DNA of 15,152 bases from JBCCZC01 sp039188505 (GCA_039188505.1 JBCCZC010000099.1:1-15152), one strand, 5' to 3'; counted from the stretch's first letter, positions 1 through 8,602 are shown. The notes: generated by a model from the sequence alone, not told the origin. Made by a program: numbers and translations.

Positions 1-199
1 CGACCACGGCGTCCTGGATTCGGAAGATCTGCCGGGCAGCCTCCGCCCGATCCGAATGGTCCGGGACCACCGTGGCGTAGGTCTGGAGCGCCTGCTCCGG
101 CCAGGGGGTGCCCTCGTTCTGGCGGAAGAGCTCCGTGAGTTCGGGATGGTGGCGCAGGCTCATGTCCGCGGCCCCACTGCTGATCTGCAAACTGCTCAT
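1..199 (-). CDS. Start of an unknown protein, cut by the left window edge
   Basis: The first 66 codons of a gene transcribed leftward are visible; the rest lies outside the window. The start at 199 is supported by a strong AGGAG ribosome binding site six bases upstream, and by position: it begins 11 bases after the stop of the coiled-coil gene, so it is the next gene of the same operon. The visible N-terminus begins MSSLQISSGAADMSLRHHPE and is polar and predicted helical, with no signal peptide or membrane segment. I do not recognise the family. An in-frame ATG at codon 13 is an alternative start but has a poorer ribosome binding site. Confidence 0.65.
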   Translation of the reverse strand, partial: MSSLQISSGAADMSLRHHPELTELFRQNEGTPWPEQALQTYATVVPDHSDRAEAARQIFRIQDAVV

Positions 200-210
200 G
201 ATCGTCTCCT

Positions 211-1698
211 TCAGTCCTGGTCGGCGGTGGCTAGGCGTTCCGCCGCGCTGAGCGCGGAGGCCTCCGCCATAGCGACGGCAAACTGGCCGATGTTCCGGGC
301 GGCGGCGATGCCTTCCGGCGCGTCGCCGGACACCTTGATGCTGATGTCCGGGTGGCGTCCCTGCCATGGGATGCTGGCGAAGAATTCCTCCGCCGCCAGC
401 TGGTCGAGGTTCGTTTCGAAACGCTCGCGGCGTTCGGTCTCGCGGTGCAGCAACTCCTTGATTTCCGCGTCGCTCAGGCGCTGGGCTTCCGCCTCCGCCG
501 GCTCGGACGCGGGCGCTGGCGTCGCCGCGACGGTAACGACCGGGGCCGCTTCGGGAGCGTCGGCGGGCACCGGGACATCCGGCTCGGCAGCGGCGTCGGC
601 TAACGACGCCTCCGCGGCCTCCGTCGCTGCCGCGGCGGACGCGGCAGCGGCCTCGATGGCTGCGGCAGCCTCTTCTGCGGCCGCTTCGGCAGCGGCTTCG
701 AGCTCCTCGACGCGTGCCTCGAGCTCACCGATGCGCAGCGTGGACGCCGTCGCGTCCTCAACGCTCTCGGCGAGCCGCTCGGCCTGTCGCTGGCATTCGG
801 CCTCGAAGCCCTCGAGCTCCTCGACACGCCGTGCGAAGCCGTCAGCTCGCTGGGCCGTTTCCGTCAGCGAGACTTCCTGCTTTGCGAGGATGGACTTAAG
901 CCGGTGGTTTTCGCCTTCGCGCTCCTCTAGGCTCTTGCGGACGCGGCGAAGGCTGGCCTCCGTGTCTACCAGCTTCTCGCCGGCATCGCGGGCCCGACGC
1001 TGGGCGGTCTCGATCTCACCGCGCGACTCCTCGCCCTGGCTGCGGTACCACTCGACCTGCTCCTGGGCGTCGCCAAGGCGGGTCTCGAGACCGGCGATGC
1101 GGGCGGTCAGGTCGGCGGCTTCCTCATCGGATCGACGCCGTGCCTGCCGCTCGAGCTCGAGATCCAAAGCGGCGTCCGTGTCGGTATCGCCGTCGGGATC
1201 GAAGTCGGTGGGAACCGCAAGCGGGCGCGCTCGCTGGTCGAGGGCCTGTGTGATTCTTGCCTCCAGGGAATCGAAGCGGCCGGCGAGGGCGCTATCGGGG
1301 TCCGGAGCCGGCGCGGCTTCGGACTCGAGCGCCTGCTCGAGACGAGCCTCGAGCGCGTCGAAGCGCCCGACCAGGTCACCGAGGGGACCGGAAGCCGTCA
1401 GGTCCACGACGCTCGGCTTGGCCTCTAGGGCCGAACGCAGCTGGTCGATTTCCTCGCGGAGCAGGCGTTCGCGCTGAGGCGCTTCGTCGGTCCGTACCAG
1501 CTCGCGCATGCGTCGAAGCTGGCGTTCCTGCGTCGCGACGTAGTTCTCGAGGTAGCCGAGCCGGTCGCGGGCGGCGTCCGGGATCTCGGCGCGCAGGGAT
1601 GCGTCGCTCAGCGACTCGTCCGCGGCAGGTGCGAGGAGCTGCATGAATCGATGCAGGTGCAGCCGCTGCTGTTCCGTATAGACCGTCATGTCCGTCAT
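211..1698 (-). CDS. Large coiled-coil protein with an Ala-rich linker, unknown function
   Basis: This 495-aa protein has no enzyme motif that I recognise. Long charged heptad-like stretches (about residues 45-95, 180-335 and 405-440) predict coiled coils. A 14-residue unit occurs twice, GRFDALEARLEQAL (111-124) and GRFDSLEARITQAL (140-153). Residues 334-404 are low-complexity, first Ala/Glu and then Ala/Pro, and look like a flexible linker. The last 55 residues (from about 441, beginning SIPWQGRHPD) seem to form a small separate domain. There is no signal peptide or membrane segment, so it is probably a cytoplasmic scaffold or filament-like protein (inference). The start at 1698 overlaps the stop of the V4R gene by ATGA and has GGAG eight bases upstream; a second ATG three codons later is possible. 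Confidence 0.8.
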   Translation of the reverse strand: MTDMTVYTEQQRLHLHRFMQLLAPAADESLSDASLRAEIPDAARDRLGYLENYVATQERQLRRMRELVRTDEAPQRERLLREEIDQLRSALEAKPSVVDLTASGPLGDLVGRFDALEARLEQALESEAAPAPDPDSALAGRFDSLEARITQALDQRARPLAVPTDFDPDGDTDTDAALDLELERQARRRSDEEAADLTARIAGLETRLGDAQEQVEWYRSQGEESRGEIETAQRRARDAGEKLVDTEASLRRVRKSLEEREGENHRLKSILAKQEVSLTETAQRADGFARRVEELEGFEAECQRQAERLAESVEDATASTLRIGELEARVEELEAAAEAAAEEAAAAIEAAAASAAAATEAAEASLADAAAEPDVPVPADAPEAAPVVTVAATPAPASEPAEAEAQRLSDAEIKELLHRETERRERFETNLDQLAAEEFFASIPWQGRHPDISIKVSGDAPEGIAAARNIGQFAVAMAEASALSAAERLATADQD

Positions 1699-2354
1699 CC
1701 CAGGTTCTCCATGATTTCCTGTGCGCCGGCGCCTTCCTCGCGCCAGAACTGGGCGGCGTTGACCCGCTTTTCATCGCTGACGAGGAACTTGCAGACATCG
1801 TTACCCATCGCGTAGCACTGGACCTCGATGGACTCGAGTTCGGTGCGGTTGTAGAAGGAGAAGGCGCCCGCGAAGAGCCCGGCGTAGAGGTTGCAGACCG
1901 GGCGACCGACCAGCTTCATCGACTTCGCGACCGCGGAGTTGCGGATCTCGACGAGGGTGATGCCTTTGTCGACGAAGCTGAGGTCCAGCGACCAGCCGCC
2001 GAAACCCGTCACCGTGAGCGGCCACCACCAGGTCTCCCAGACGAAACGCGGATTCATGTCCCAGATCTCGCGCTTGCCGCTGCCGTATTCCTGCCGCATG
2101 CGGTTGTTGAAACGTTTCATGTCCTGCAGGGCCCATTCCTGGCCGCAGCGGTACATGAGCAGGCCAGAGGACTCCCCGATCTCCTGTTCGATGCCGAGGT
2201 GGAGGCCGTTGATGAAGGACTCGTTGACCTTGACGGCGCGCTGGCCATCGCGGAGATAGATGCTGCCCTCGCTCGGGTCCTCGTGGAAATATTCCTCGGG
2301 GGTGTAGTAGTTGTGGGGTACCGCGTTGCCCCCTTGGATGGGATCGATACTCAT
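1695..2354 (-). CDS. V4R (4-vinyl reductase-like) domain protein
   Basis: This 219-aa soluble protein has a C-terminal half that fits the V4R domain: the run LYAGLFAGAFSF at 157-168, then IEVQCYAMGNDVCKFLV at 176-192, with the family's typical Cys pair (C180, C188). C70 in a G-L-L-M-Y-R-C-G segment and C154 are further cysteines. V4R domains are known as small-molecule-binding modules, as in the XylR-type sensor region and BchJ, and are related to Bet3/TRAPP. Here the domain stands alone with no output module. It lies between a [2Fe-2S] ferredoxin and a coiled-coil gene, so a ligand or redox sensing or cofactor-handling role is plausible (inference). The start at 2354 has GAGG eight bases upstream. 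The N-terminal 130 residues, rich in aromatics (WETWWWP at 106-112), are not assigned. Confidence 0.75.
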   Translation of the reverse strand: MSIDPIQGGNAVPHNYYTPEEYFHEDPSEGSIYLRDGQRAVKVNESFINGLHLGIEQEIGESSGLLMYRCGQEWALQDMKRFNNRMRQEYGSGKREIWDMNPRFVWETWWWPLTVTGFGGWSLDLSFVDKGITLVEIRNSAVAKSMKLVGRPVCNLYAGLFAGAFSFYNRTELESIEVQCYAMGNDVCKFLVSDEKRVNAAQFWREEGAGAQEIMENLG

Positions 2355-2386
2355 CGGATTTGCCTCTGCGATGACGTGTTACGGAT

Positions 2387-2866
2387 TCATGAATCGGCGG
2401 ACTGGAGCTCGAGCTCCTTGACGCTGAAGTCCATGTCCTTCAGCTGCATGATCGAGGAGCGGATGATGATCTTGTTCGCCTCGACCAGCGTGTCGCCGGT
2501 GATGGGATGGAGGATGGAGGTGCGGGTGCGCTGGCCGATCAGCGACTCGAGCTCCGCGAAGGACTCCACGTAAAGGCCCTCGGGCAGGGCGACTTCCACG
2601 CCCTCGCCGATGACGCAGGCCTGGCACGAGAGCCGGCTGTTCGCCTGGGCCCCGGTCAGGATCCCGAGAGAGAGTTTCTCCCGCTGCGACATGGGGGTGA
2701 GCGATTCCTCACCGTCGGTGACGTACACGTGGCAGGTGGCGCAGAGCCCGCGGCCGCCGCACAGCATCTTCACCGGTACCTGCTCGGCCAGGAGCGCGTC
2801 CAGGAGGCGGCTCTCGGTCTTCAGGCTGACGGCGTTTTCCGTGCTCTTGATCCTGACTGTCTTCAT
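2387..2866 (-). CDS. [2Fe-2S] plant-type ferredoxin with a C-terminal extension
   Basis: This is a 159-aa ferredoxin-fold electron carrier. The cluster ligands are visible as C36, C42 and C45 (C-GGRGL-C-AT-C), with C81 in the RLSCQ motif; C84 is an extra cysteine. This is the C-x5-C-x2-C...C pattern of plant/vertebrate-type [2Fe-2S] ferredoxins. The domain ends near residue 100. About 60 further residues (100-159) are not part of a normal ferredoxin and include a P-I-T-G-D-T-L-V-E-A segment (121-130) that may be a small beta module. No reductase or oxygenase partner is encoded in the window, so the redox partner is unknown; V4R and the 1130-aa protein are the neighbours. The start at 2866 follows AGGA by ten bases and lies 14 bases after the previous stop. 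Confidence 0.88.
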   Translation of the reverse strand: MKTVRIKSTENAVSLKTESRLLDALLAEQVPVKMLCGGRGLCATCHVYVTDGEESLTPMSQREKLSLGILTGAQANSRLSCQACVIGEGVEVALPEGLYVESFAELESLIGQRTRTSILHPITGDTLVEANKIIIRSSIMQLKDMDFSVKELELQSADS

Positions 2867-2880
2867 GGTCTGGCTGTCCT

Positions 2881-5800
2881 TCAGTTCACACCGCTGCGGA
2901 TGGCGTTCGAGACCCGCTCCACGGCGTTTCTCACGTACTGGTCGATCGATTCACCGCCGATGGCGACCAGCTGAGCCTCGACGTTGTCCGGTTCGGCTTC
3001 GAGGCCGGAGGCAAGCACTCGCCGTACGCAGCCGCCGTCGGGCGATTCACTACCGCCGTAGAGGGTCCAGTCGATCGCGTCGCGCAGGAGCTGCCGCGTA
3101 TGCCACTGGACATCGCTGGGTGCCGAGGCCGGCGGCAGCAGGTGCGCCTGGGCCTGGCCGGCTGCCCGTGCGAGGCGGTCCACGCCTTCCAGGGCCGTTT
3201 GCAGGGCCGCAACCAGCGGTTCCTCGTCGTCCCACTCGGCGGCGTGCAGATCGGCTGCGCGCTGGAGCGCCTCCCGGAGCAGGCCATCGCCGCCACCGAA
3301 GATCTCGCGTCCAAACCACTCGAGGAGGCGGGTGCCGCTCGGCGCCTGCTCCGGGCGGATGAACAACTCGAGCGCCTGGCTGAGGTCGAACCAGAGATCG
3401 ACGCGCGCGACGCCGTTGGCCGCGATCGCCGGCTGCGCGAGGACTTCGGCGAATTCCTCGATTCGCTCGCCGCCGCCGCGCAGGGTCAGCGAATCGGGTG
3501 TCGTTCTGCCGGCAATGGCGGCAATTTGGACGTCCCCGGGCATGGGTGTCGATGCCTGCTGAACGACCGCGCGGCCGATCCGATCCGCGAGCCAGAGCGA
3601 GCGGATCGATGGCTCGCCCGGGAGCGACGCGAAGATGCCGTCGAAGCGCGTGAGGCCGGATTGCTCGTGGAATCCGGCGCCCTGCGCGTGAACGCGGGCT
3701 ACCTGCTCGATGGCGGCCTTGAGATAGCGGTGCAGCTCAGGTGCAAACTGGGCTGACAGCACTTCCTCGAGCTGGGGAAGGAACTCCCGCACTTGCGTGC
3801 GCCAGCCGTCGAAGTCCCGGATGTCCCGGTAAAGCGCGTGGTGGATGATCCAGTCACCGTCGCCGAGGGAGATCTCCGCGACGCATTTGCCGAGGATCGC
3901 GGCGAGGATCGTGCGCCAGTTGGCGTCGTAGCCCGGGTCGGGCGAGAAGGTCGTGCCCTCGCGATCGATCCAGTCCCGAACCTGCCCGCAGAGCCCGGTG
4001 TGGTCCACCACGCGGGAAAGCGGTGCCAGGCGTCGGAAATAGAGAATCCATTCGCCGGACGTGGCCCGGTGGCGGAGCAGGTGCTCGAAGACGATCCGGG
4101 CGCGACGCCAGGCATCGGAGCCGACCTGCTGCCGCGGCAGGAGCGCCGCGACCGACCAGCCGCGTCCCTGGGCGAGGGCGTCCCCGGCCGTTCGGGCCCA
4201 CGCCGCGTAGGCCTGAAGGGCGGCGGTGTCCGCGTTCCAGCGACCTGCGAGCTGCGGTGCGGCCTCGTGCAGCTCGTCGGCGGTCTCCAGGAGGCGCTCG
4301 CCTGCAAGCCGCTCCGTCAACGCGTCGACCAGGCAGCGGTCGAGCGCCGCGGCGAGGGCCGCGGGGACGGGTTCGGCGTCGGCCTCGGGCCGCATCGCCC
4401 GCACCTGATCGGCGAGATCGCTTGCGGACGGACCCTCGTCGGTCAGCGTCGCGGCGACGGTATGCGCCGCGGCGATCGGGTCGCCGCCGTCGATGGCGGT
4501 CCGCCGATACTCGTCGATCATTGCCTGCAGGGTTCCCTCGGCGTCTTCGGCGGTTGCGAGGCGCGCCCAAACCGGCGCGACCGGCGCTGCAGAGGTATCG
4601 AACTGCTCGCTCAGCAGCGGCGCTTCTGGCGGCGCCGGCTGGTCGGTGATCTCGGCGCGTGGCGCCAGATCCGGTGCGAATTCCCGCGCCACCAGTTGGA
4701 TGAGCTCCGCCGCGAAGTCCGCGCCGAACCAGGTGGTCTCCGTGCCTCCGGCGAGGAGCTCGGCGACGGCGGTGGGGATGTCGAAATCCGTCAACCTCAG
4801 GCGGAGCAGGGTCCGCCGAAGGTCTCCGCCGGCGGCGGAGCCGTGGCGGACGACAGCGTTCGCCGCGTGGCACGCCAGCTCCCCGCCGGCCGCTCCGATA
4901 TCGACCGCCAGGCGATCGAGCGCGCGTAGCGCGTCGAGCTGCTGGACGAAGTCGTCGAGCCGCTCGTCCCCGCGATCGCTCACGGCCTGCGCCAGCGCTT
5001 CGGCCTCCTCGCCGTCGTCCAGCAGCAGCGCGCTGCGACGAGCCTCTGCCGGGCATCCGAGGGGCGCATGGGCGGTGATTGCAAGGCGGGCGAGCCGTGC
5101 CGCGATGGCGGCCGCCGACGGCGTCCCGGCGTCGATCGGTTCGTCGCCGTCGCTGGCCAGGGCGCGGCGCAGCTCGTTGGCCTGCTCGATGAGGCGAGGC
5201 GAGCCCTCGGTCAGGAGGGGCGCGAGATTGGCGAGCTGCTCTGCCGCGCTGTCCGGCAGGAGCGCATGGGCAAGCTTGCGGGCAATGCGCTGGTCATCCG
5301 GGGCAGCGGTCGCTGGCACGAGAAGGGCCAGGCGTAGGGATCCGTTGATGCCACCGGGCAGTGACTCGGCCAGGTCATGCTGCAGGCGGAGTGTCTCGAA
5401 CAGCGTCCTCAGGCAAGCGATCCGGGGCCACTCGAACTCCCGCCGCAGCGCATCAAACAGGGCTATCGATCGCGTCGGTGTGCTGACGAACTCCCGCAGA
5501 TCGACGGCCTCGAGGGCGGCGGCATGCTCGTAGCGGAAGCGAACGCGGCTCAGGGGCGCTCCTTCCTCCGCGAGCACGGCCCCGATAAGCATCAGCCGCG
5601 CGGACTCCCGGGTGAGCACGCCCGCCGCGAGCTCCAGCCAGCGCTCCGCTACCGCGCGCTCGGGCAGGACGTTGGCGAAGGCCGCGACGATGTCCGGCAG
5701 ATACCAGCCCGCGCCGACGTCGCCCGGCAGCAGGAGGCCCTGCTCGCGGGTGCGCAGCTCGGCCTCCCATGCCTCGTCGGACGACGCAGCAAGACAGGCG

Positions 5801-6273
5801 TCCAGGAGTTCGTTGCAGAGCGTCCATTCGGCTTCAGCGAGGCGGGCTGCGATCGCCGCTGCGCGGTCTCCGCCGCGCAGGGCGAGCGCGTGTCGCTTGC
5901 GCAGGAATTCGGTTTCGGCAGTGAAGAGGTGACGCGCGATGTCGACCCGCAGGCGATCCGTAGCGGTGAGCTCGGGCAGCAGGGCATCGGCGAGGCGGGC
6001 GACCAGCTCGCCACGGATGCCATCGTCCGCCTCCTCGTAGAGAACGCGCACCACATCGGTCCAGCGTGCGTCGCCCTCGAGCCCATCGGCCACGGTCTCG
6101 AGGATCCGGGTCGCGTCGCCTGCGGCGCGGCGGTCCGGCCAGGCTTTCAGCGTCGCCGGCAGCGCTGCGGCAACCTCCTCGAGGGTGCCGACGATCCGTT
6201 CGCGCGCGGCAGGGCCGACGTTGTCATTCAGCCGGTCGAGGAGCGATCGCTGAGCGTGTTTGAGGTCATTCAT
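2881..6273 (-). CDS. 1130-aa helix-rich protein of unknown function
   Basis: I do not recognise this protein. It is Ala/Leu/Glu/Arg-rich throughout, with many amphipathic helices and few glycines or prolines except in the stretch around residues 575-595 (TDQPAPPEAPLL). It looks like an alpha-solenoid or multi-helix scaffold. There is no P-loop, signal peptide, transmembrane helix or clear short tandem repeat. The second half contains Trp-rich patches (for example GRGWSVAALLP, SGEWILYFRRL and DGDWIIHHALYRDI). The start at 6273 is chosen because ATGA overlaps the stop of the GGDEF-EAL gene and AGGA lies nine bases upstream; the reading frame stays open further upstream, but that part overlaps the previous gene. 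It sits between the c-di-GMP protein and the ferredoxin gene in the same operon, so it may be a structural or adaptor part of that system (inference). Confidence 0.85.
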   Translation of the reverse strand: MNDLKHAQRSLLDRLNDNVGPAARERIVGTLEEVAAALPATLKAWPDRRAAGDATRILETVADGLEGDARWTDVVRVLYEEADDGIRGELVARLADALLPELTATDRLRVDIARHLFTAETEFLRKRHALALRGGDRAAAIAARLAEAEWTLCNELLDACLAASSDEAWEAELRTREQGLLLPGDVGAGWYLPDIVAAFANVLPERAVAERWLELAAGVLTRESARLMLIGAVLAEEGAPLSRVRFRYEHAAALEAVDLREFVSTPTRSIALFDALRREFEWPRIACLRTLFETLRLQHDLAESLPGGINGSLRLALLVPATAAPDDQRIARKLAHALLPDSAAEQLANLAPLLTEGSPRLIEQANELRRALASDGDEPIDAGTPSAAAIAARLARLAITAHAPLGCPAEARRSALLLDDGEEAEALAQAVSDRGDERLDDFVQQLDALRALDRLAVDIGAAGGELACHAANAVVRHGSAAGGDLRRTLLRLRLTDFDIPTAVAELLAGGTETTWFGADFAAELIQLVAREFAPDLAPRAEITDQPAPPEAPLLSEQFDTSAAPVAPVWARLATAEDAEGTLQAMIDEYRRTAIDGGDPIAAAHTVAATLTDEGPSASDLADQVRAMRPEADAEPVPAALAAALDRCLVDALTERLAGERLLETADELHEAAPQLAGRWNADTAALQAYAAWARTAGDALAQGRGWSVAALLPRQQVGSDAWRRARIVFEHLLRHRATSGEWILYFRRLAPLSRVVDHTGLCGQVRDWIDREGTTFSPDPGYDANWRTILAAILGKCVAEISLGDGDWIIHHALYRDIRDFDGWRTQVREFLPQLEEVLSAQFAPELHRYLKAAIEQVARVHAQGAGFHEQSGLTRFDGIFASLPGEPSIRSLWLADRIGRAVVQQASTPMPGDVQIAAIAGRTTPDSLTLRGGGERIEEFAEVLAQPAIAANGVARVDLWFDLSQALELFIRPEQAPSGTRLLEWFGREIFGGGDGLLREALQRAADLHAAEWDDEEPLVAALQTALEGVDRLARAAGQAQAHLLPPASAPSDVQWHTRQLLRDAIDWTLYGGSESPDGGCVRRVLASGLEAEPDNVEAQLVAIGGESIDQYVRNAVERVSNAIRSGVN

Positions 6274-7952
6274 GGCGTCTGTTCCTTTCGTCCCGCCGCG
6301 AGGGTGGCCGCGAAGGCCTCCCGCGGGATGGGCTTCGAGAAGAGGTAACCCTGGCCGCGGGGGCAGTTGAGCGTCCGCAGGACGTCGAGCTGCGAGGCAT
6401 CCTCGATCCCTTCGGCAACGATGCCGAGGTCGAGGGCCTTGGACAGATCGATGAGGCCCCGGGTGATGATGCGCTCGCGGCTGTCGGCTTCGATGGCGCG
6501 GGTGAACACGCGGTCGATCTTCACGCCCGCGATCGGCAGGCGCTGCAGGTAGTTCAGCGAGGCAAAGCCGGTGCCGAAATCGTCGAGGTAGATGCTGAAT
6601 CCGCGCTCGGCGAGCTCGTGCAGTCGGCGCTCGGCCACGGACCCGTCGGCGATGATGAAGGACTCCGTGACCTCGATCTGGACGCGTCCGGGGTCGATTT
6701 CGTCGAGCAGCCGTGCGGTTCCATCGGCCTTGCCCCAAAGCTCGTCGGCGTTCAGGGTCACGCCGGACAGATTGACGTTCATCGGAACGTCGATGTCCCC
6801 GTCGCGGAGCACGTCGATGGCCGAGCGCAGCATCATGGTGTCGATGCCCACGATGAGGCCGGTTTCCTCTGCATGGCCCAGGAAGCTCCCCGGCAGCAGC
6901 GTGCCGCGATCAGGATGCATCCATCGGACCAGCATCTCGGCGCCGACGATGCGCTCGTCAGCGAGGTCGACGATGGGTTGGAATAGCGGTTCGAATTCGT
7001 GGCGATCCAGGGCCGCGCGCAGCTGCGCGTCGAGGCGGACGCGTTCCTGCACCTTGTCCAGCATGCCGTCCTCGAAGATGATCCAGCCGGAGCCGGCCTG
7101 CTTCGCGCGGCCAAGGGCAACATCGGCGGCGCGGGACAGGTCGCGCGCGGAAGCGCCGGCCGCCGGCATGGCGGCCAGTCCGATCCGGGTGGCGATGCGC
7201 AGCGGCATGCCCCGGACCGTCGCGGTGCCATTGAGCCCCGACGACAGCGACTCGGCATAGGTGCGGAACGCGTCCTCGCTGTCGGCGTGGGCGATCACCG
7301 CGAACTCGTCGCCCGCGGTCCGCGCCACGAAATCGGCGGGGTCGATGAGATCGCGCAGGCGCGTCGCGAAGCGCCGGAGGACCTCGTCGCCGATCTCGTG
7401 ACCGAAGAAGTCGTTGATCGTCGAGAAGTCCTCGATGTCCACCAGGATCAATCCCAGCAGGCCGTCGTTCGGTTCCTGGTCCTCGAGGAAATTCCAGAGT
7501 CCGCGGCGGTTAGGCATGCGCGTCAGCGGGTCGGTGAACGCCAGGTAGCGCAGGCGATCCTCGGCGGCCTGCTGATCCGAGACGTCCACGGCCGAGGACA
7601 CCCAGAGCCCATCGGACCCTGCACGCATCGGTTCCACGTGCACGAGGAAGGGTGTTTCCTGACCGTTGCGGTTGATCAGGTTCAGCGTGGTGGTCCGGGC
7701 CTGGTCCCAGGGCAACGGACGGGTCCGCCGGCCGGAGCCGATGGCGCCGCGCTCGACAAACAGGTCCGTGAAGGCGAGCTTGCGGATCTCTTCGAGCGTG
7801 TAGCGTGTTGCGCTCAGGGTGCGCGCGTTCGCATCGAGGACATGACCCTCTCCATCCAGCACGATGATCGCGAGCGGCAGCGCGTCGACGATCTCGTTCG
7901 CGGGGACTGCGTTCCAGAGACGCTCGTCGAACGCGGGAATGGCGTGGGTCAT
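6270..7952 (-). CDS. PAS-GGDEF-EAL cyclic di-GMP turnover protein
   Basis: A 560-aa cytoplasmic protein with three domains. A PAS sensor (about 15-130) begins EIVDALPLAIIVLDGEGHVL. The GGDEF domain (135-295) has AGDEF at 213-217 in place of GGDEF. The inhibitory RxxD site upstream reads DPAD (204-207), so product inhibition is probably lost. The EAL domain (about 315-555) has EML (339-341) instead of EAL but keeps the expected metal and catalytic residues: N394, E427, D457-D458 (DDFGTG), K478, E514 and the QGYLFSKP end (534-541). It probably hydrolyses c-di-GMP and may also make it. No membrane segment is visible. The start lies five bases after the response-regulator stop with no strong ribosome binding site, which suggests coupled translation. 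It is probably the output or a parallel arm of the adjacent two-component pair (inference). Confidence 0.9.
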   Translation of the reverse strand: MTHAIPAFDERLWNAVPANEIVDALPLAIIVLDGEGHVLDANARTLSATRYTLEEIRKLAFTDLFVERGAIGSGRRTRPLPWDQARTTTLNLINRNGQETPFLVHVEPMRAGSDGLWVSSAVDVSDQQAAEDRLRYLAFTDPLTRMPNRRGLWNFLEDQEPNDGLLGLILVDIEDFSTINDFFGHEIGDEVLRRFATRLRDLIDPADFVARTAGDEFAVIAHADSEDAFRTYAESLSSGLNGTATVRGMPLRIATRIGLAAMPAAGASARDLSRAADVALGRAKQAGSGWIIFEDGMLDKVQERVRLDAQLRAALDRHEFEPLFQPIVDLADERIVGAEMLVRWMHPDRGTLLPGSFLGHAEETGLIVGIDTMMLRSAIDVLRDGDIDVPMNVNLSGVTLNADELWGKADGTARLLDEIDPGRVQIEVTESFIIADGSVAERRLHELAERGFSIYLDDFGTGFASLNYLQRLPIAGVKIDRVFTRAIEADSRERIITRGLIDLSKALDLGIVAEGIEDASQLDVLRTLNCPRGQGYLFSKPIPREAFAATLAAGRKEQTP

Positions 7953-7957
7953 GCCAG

Positions 7958-8602
7958 TCACTGGGCGGCCTCGATGATGCCTTCGCCGACCGCGATCAGG
8001 GCCAGGTCGATGGTCGAGCGCACGCCGAGCTTGCGGAAGATGTTCCGGCGATGGTTGCCGACGGTGTTGATGCTGATATGGTACGCGGCCGCGATCTCGC
8101 GCGCGCTCATGCCCTTGGCGAAGGAGACGAACAGCTGGTACTCGCGAGCCGACAGTCGATCCAGCGCCGAGCGCTTCTGTGGTCGCGCCGCGTTGGCGAC
8201 GCAGTTGATCGACGTATCCGGGTCGATGTAGACGTGTCCGGAGAGCACGCGCGTCAAGGCCTGTTCGAGGCATTCGGCGGCACTCGTCTTGGCGATGAAC
8301 GCGTCCGCGCCGGCTTCCAGTGCTCGGTTCACGGTCTGCGGATCGGAGTACATGCTCAGCACGATGATCTTCGTGTCGCTGTCGCGGTTCCGGATCCGTC
8401 GCACCAGCTCGAGACCGCTCGCGCCGGGCAGCGAGATGTCGGTGACGACCAGCTCGGGGTGCTGGTTGACGAAGGTCCGGTAGCCGGACTCGGCGTCGCA
8501 GGACTCGAGGATCTCGGCGTCCAGCGCGGAGCGCAGGATGGTAGCGATGCCGCCGAGGACAAAGGGGTGGTCATCAACGATGAGTGCTTTTGTGACGTTC
8601 AT
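7958..8602 (-). CDS. NarL/FixJ-family response regulator
   Basis: A 214-aa DNA-binding response regulator. The receiver domain (1-120) is intact: acidic pocket D10-D11, phosphoacceptor D55 (VVTDISLPG), S83 and K105. The LuxR-type HTH (about 147-208) shows LSAREYQLFVSFAKGMSAREI followed by ISINTVGNHRRNIFRKLGV, which matches the family closely. It is expected to bind an inverted-repeat operator when phosphorylated. The start at 8602 overlaps the stop of the kinase-like gene by ATGA, and AGGGGA lies six bases upstream, so the longer open frame upstream is not used. The control region between the two operons, with its CCACTA repeats, is the obvious target to test (inference). Confidence 0.93.
   Translation of the reverse strand: MNVTKALIVDDHPFVLGGIATILRSALDAEILESCDAESGYRTFVNQHPELVVTDISLPGASGLELVRRIRNRDSDTKIIVLSMYSDPQTVNRALEAGADAFIAKTSAAECLEQALTRVLSGHVYIDPDTSINCVANAARPQKRSALDRLSAREYQLFVSFAKGMSAREIAAAYHISINTVGNHRRNIFRKLGVRSTIDLALIAVGEGIIEAAQ

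Noticed and set aside
56..1477. Long open frame on the plus strand across the coiled-coil gene, Ser/Arg-rich product
   Set aside because: It is the antisense shadow of a GC-rich coiled-coil gene; the product is low-complexity and has no recognisable domain, while the minus-strand gene has overlaps and ribosome binding sites.
3793..5533. Long plus-strand open frames opposite the 1130-aa gene
   Set aside because: Their products have compositions expected from reverse reading of GC-rich codons and no domain; the minus-strand frame is continuous over 1130 codons and fits the operon.
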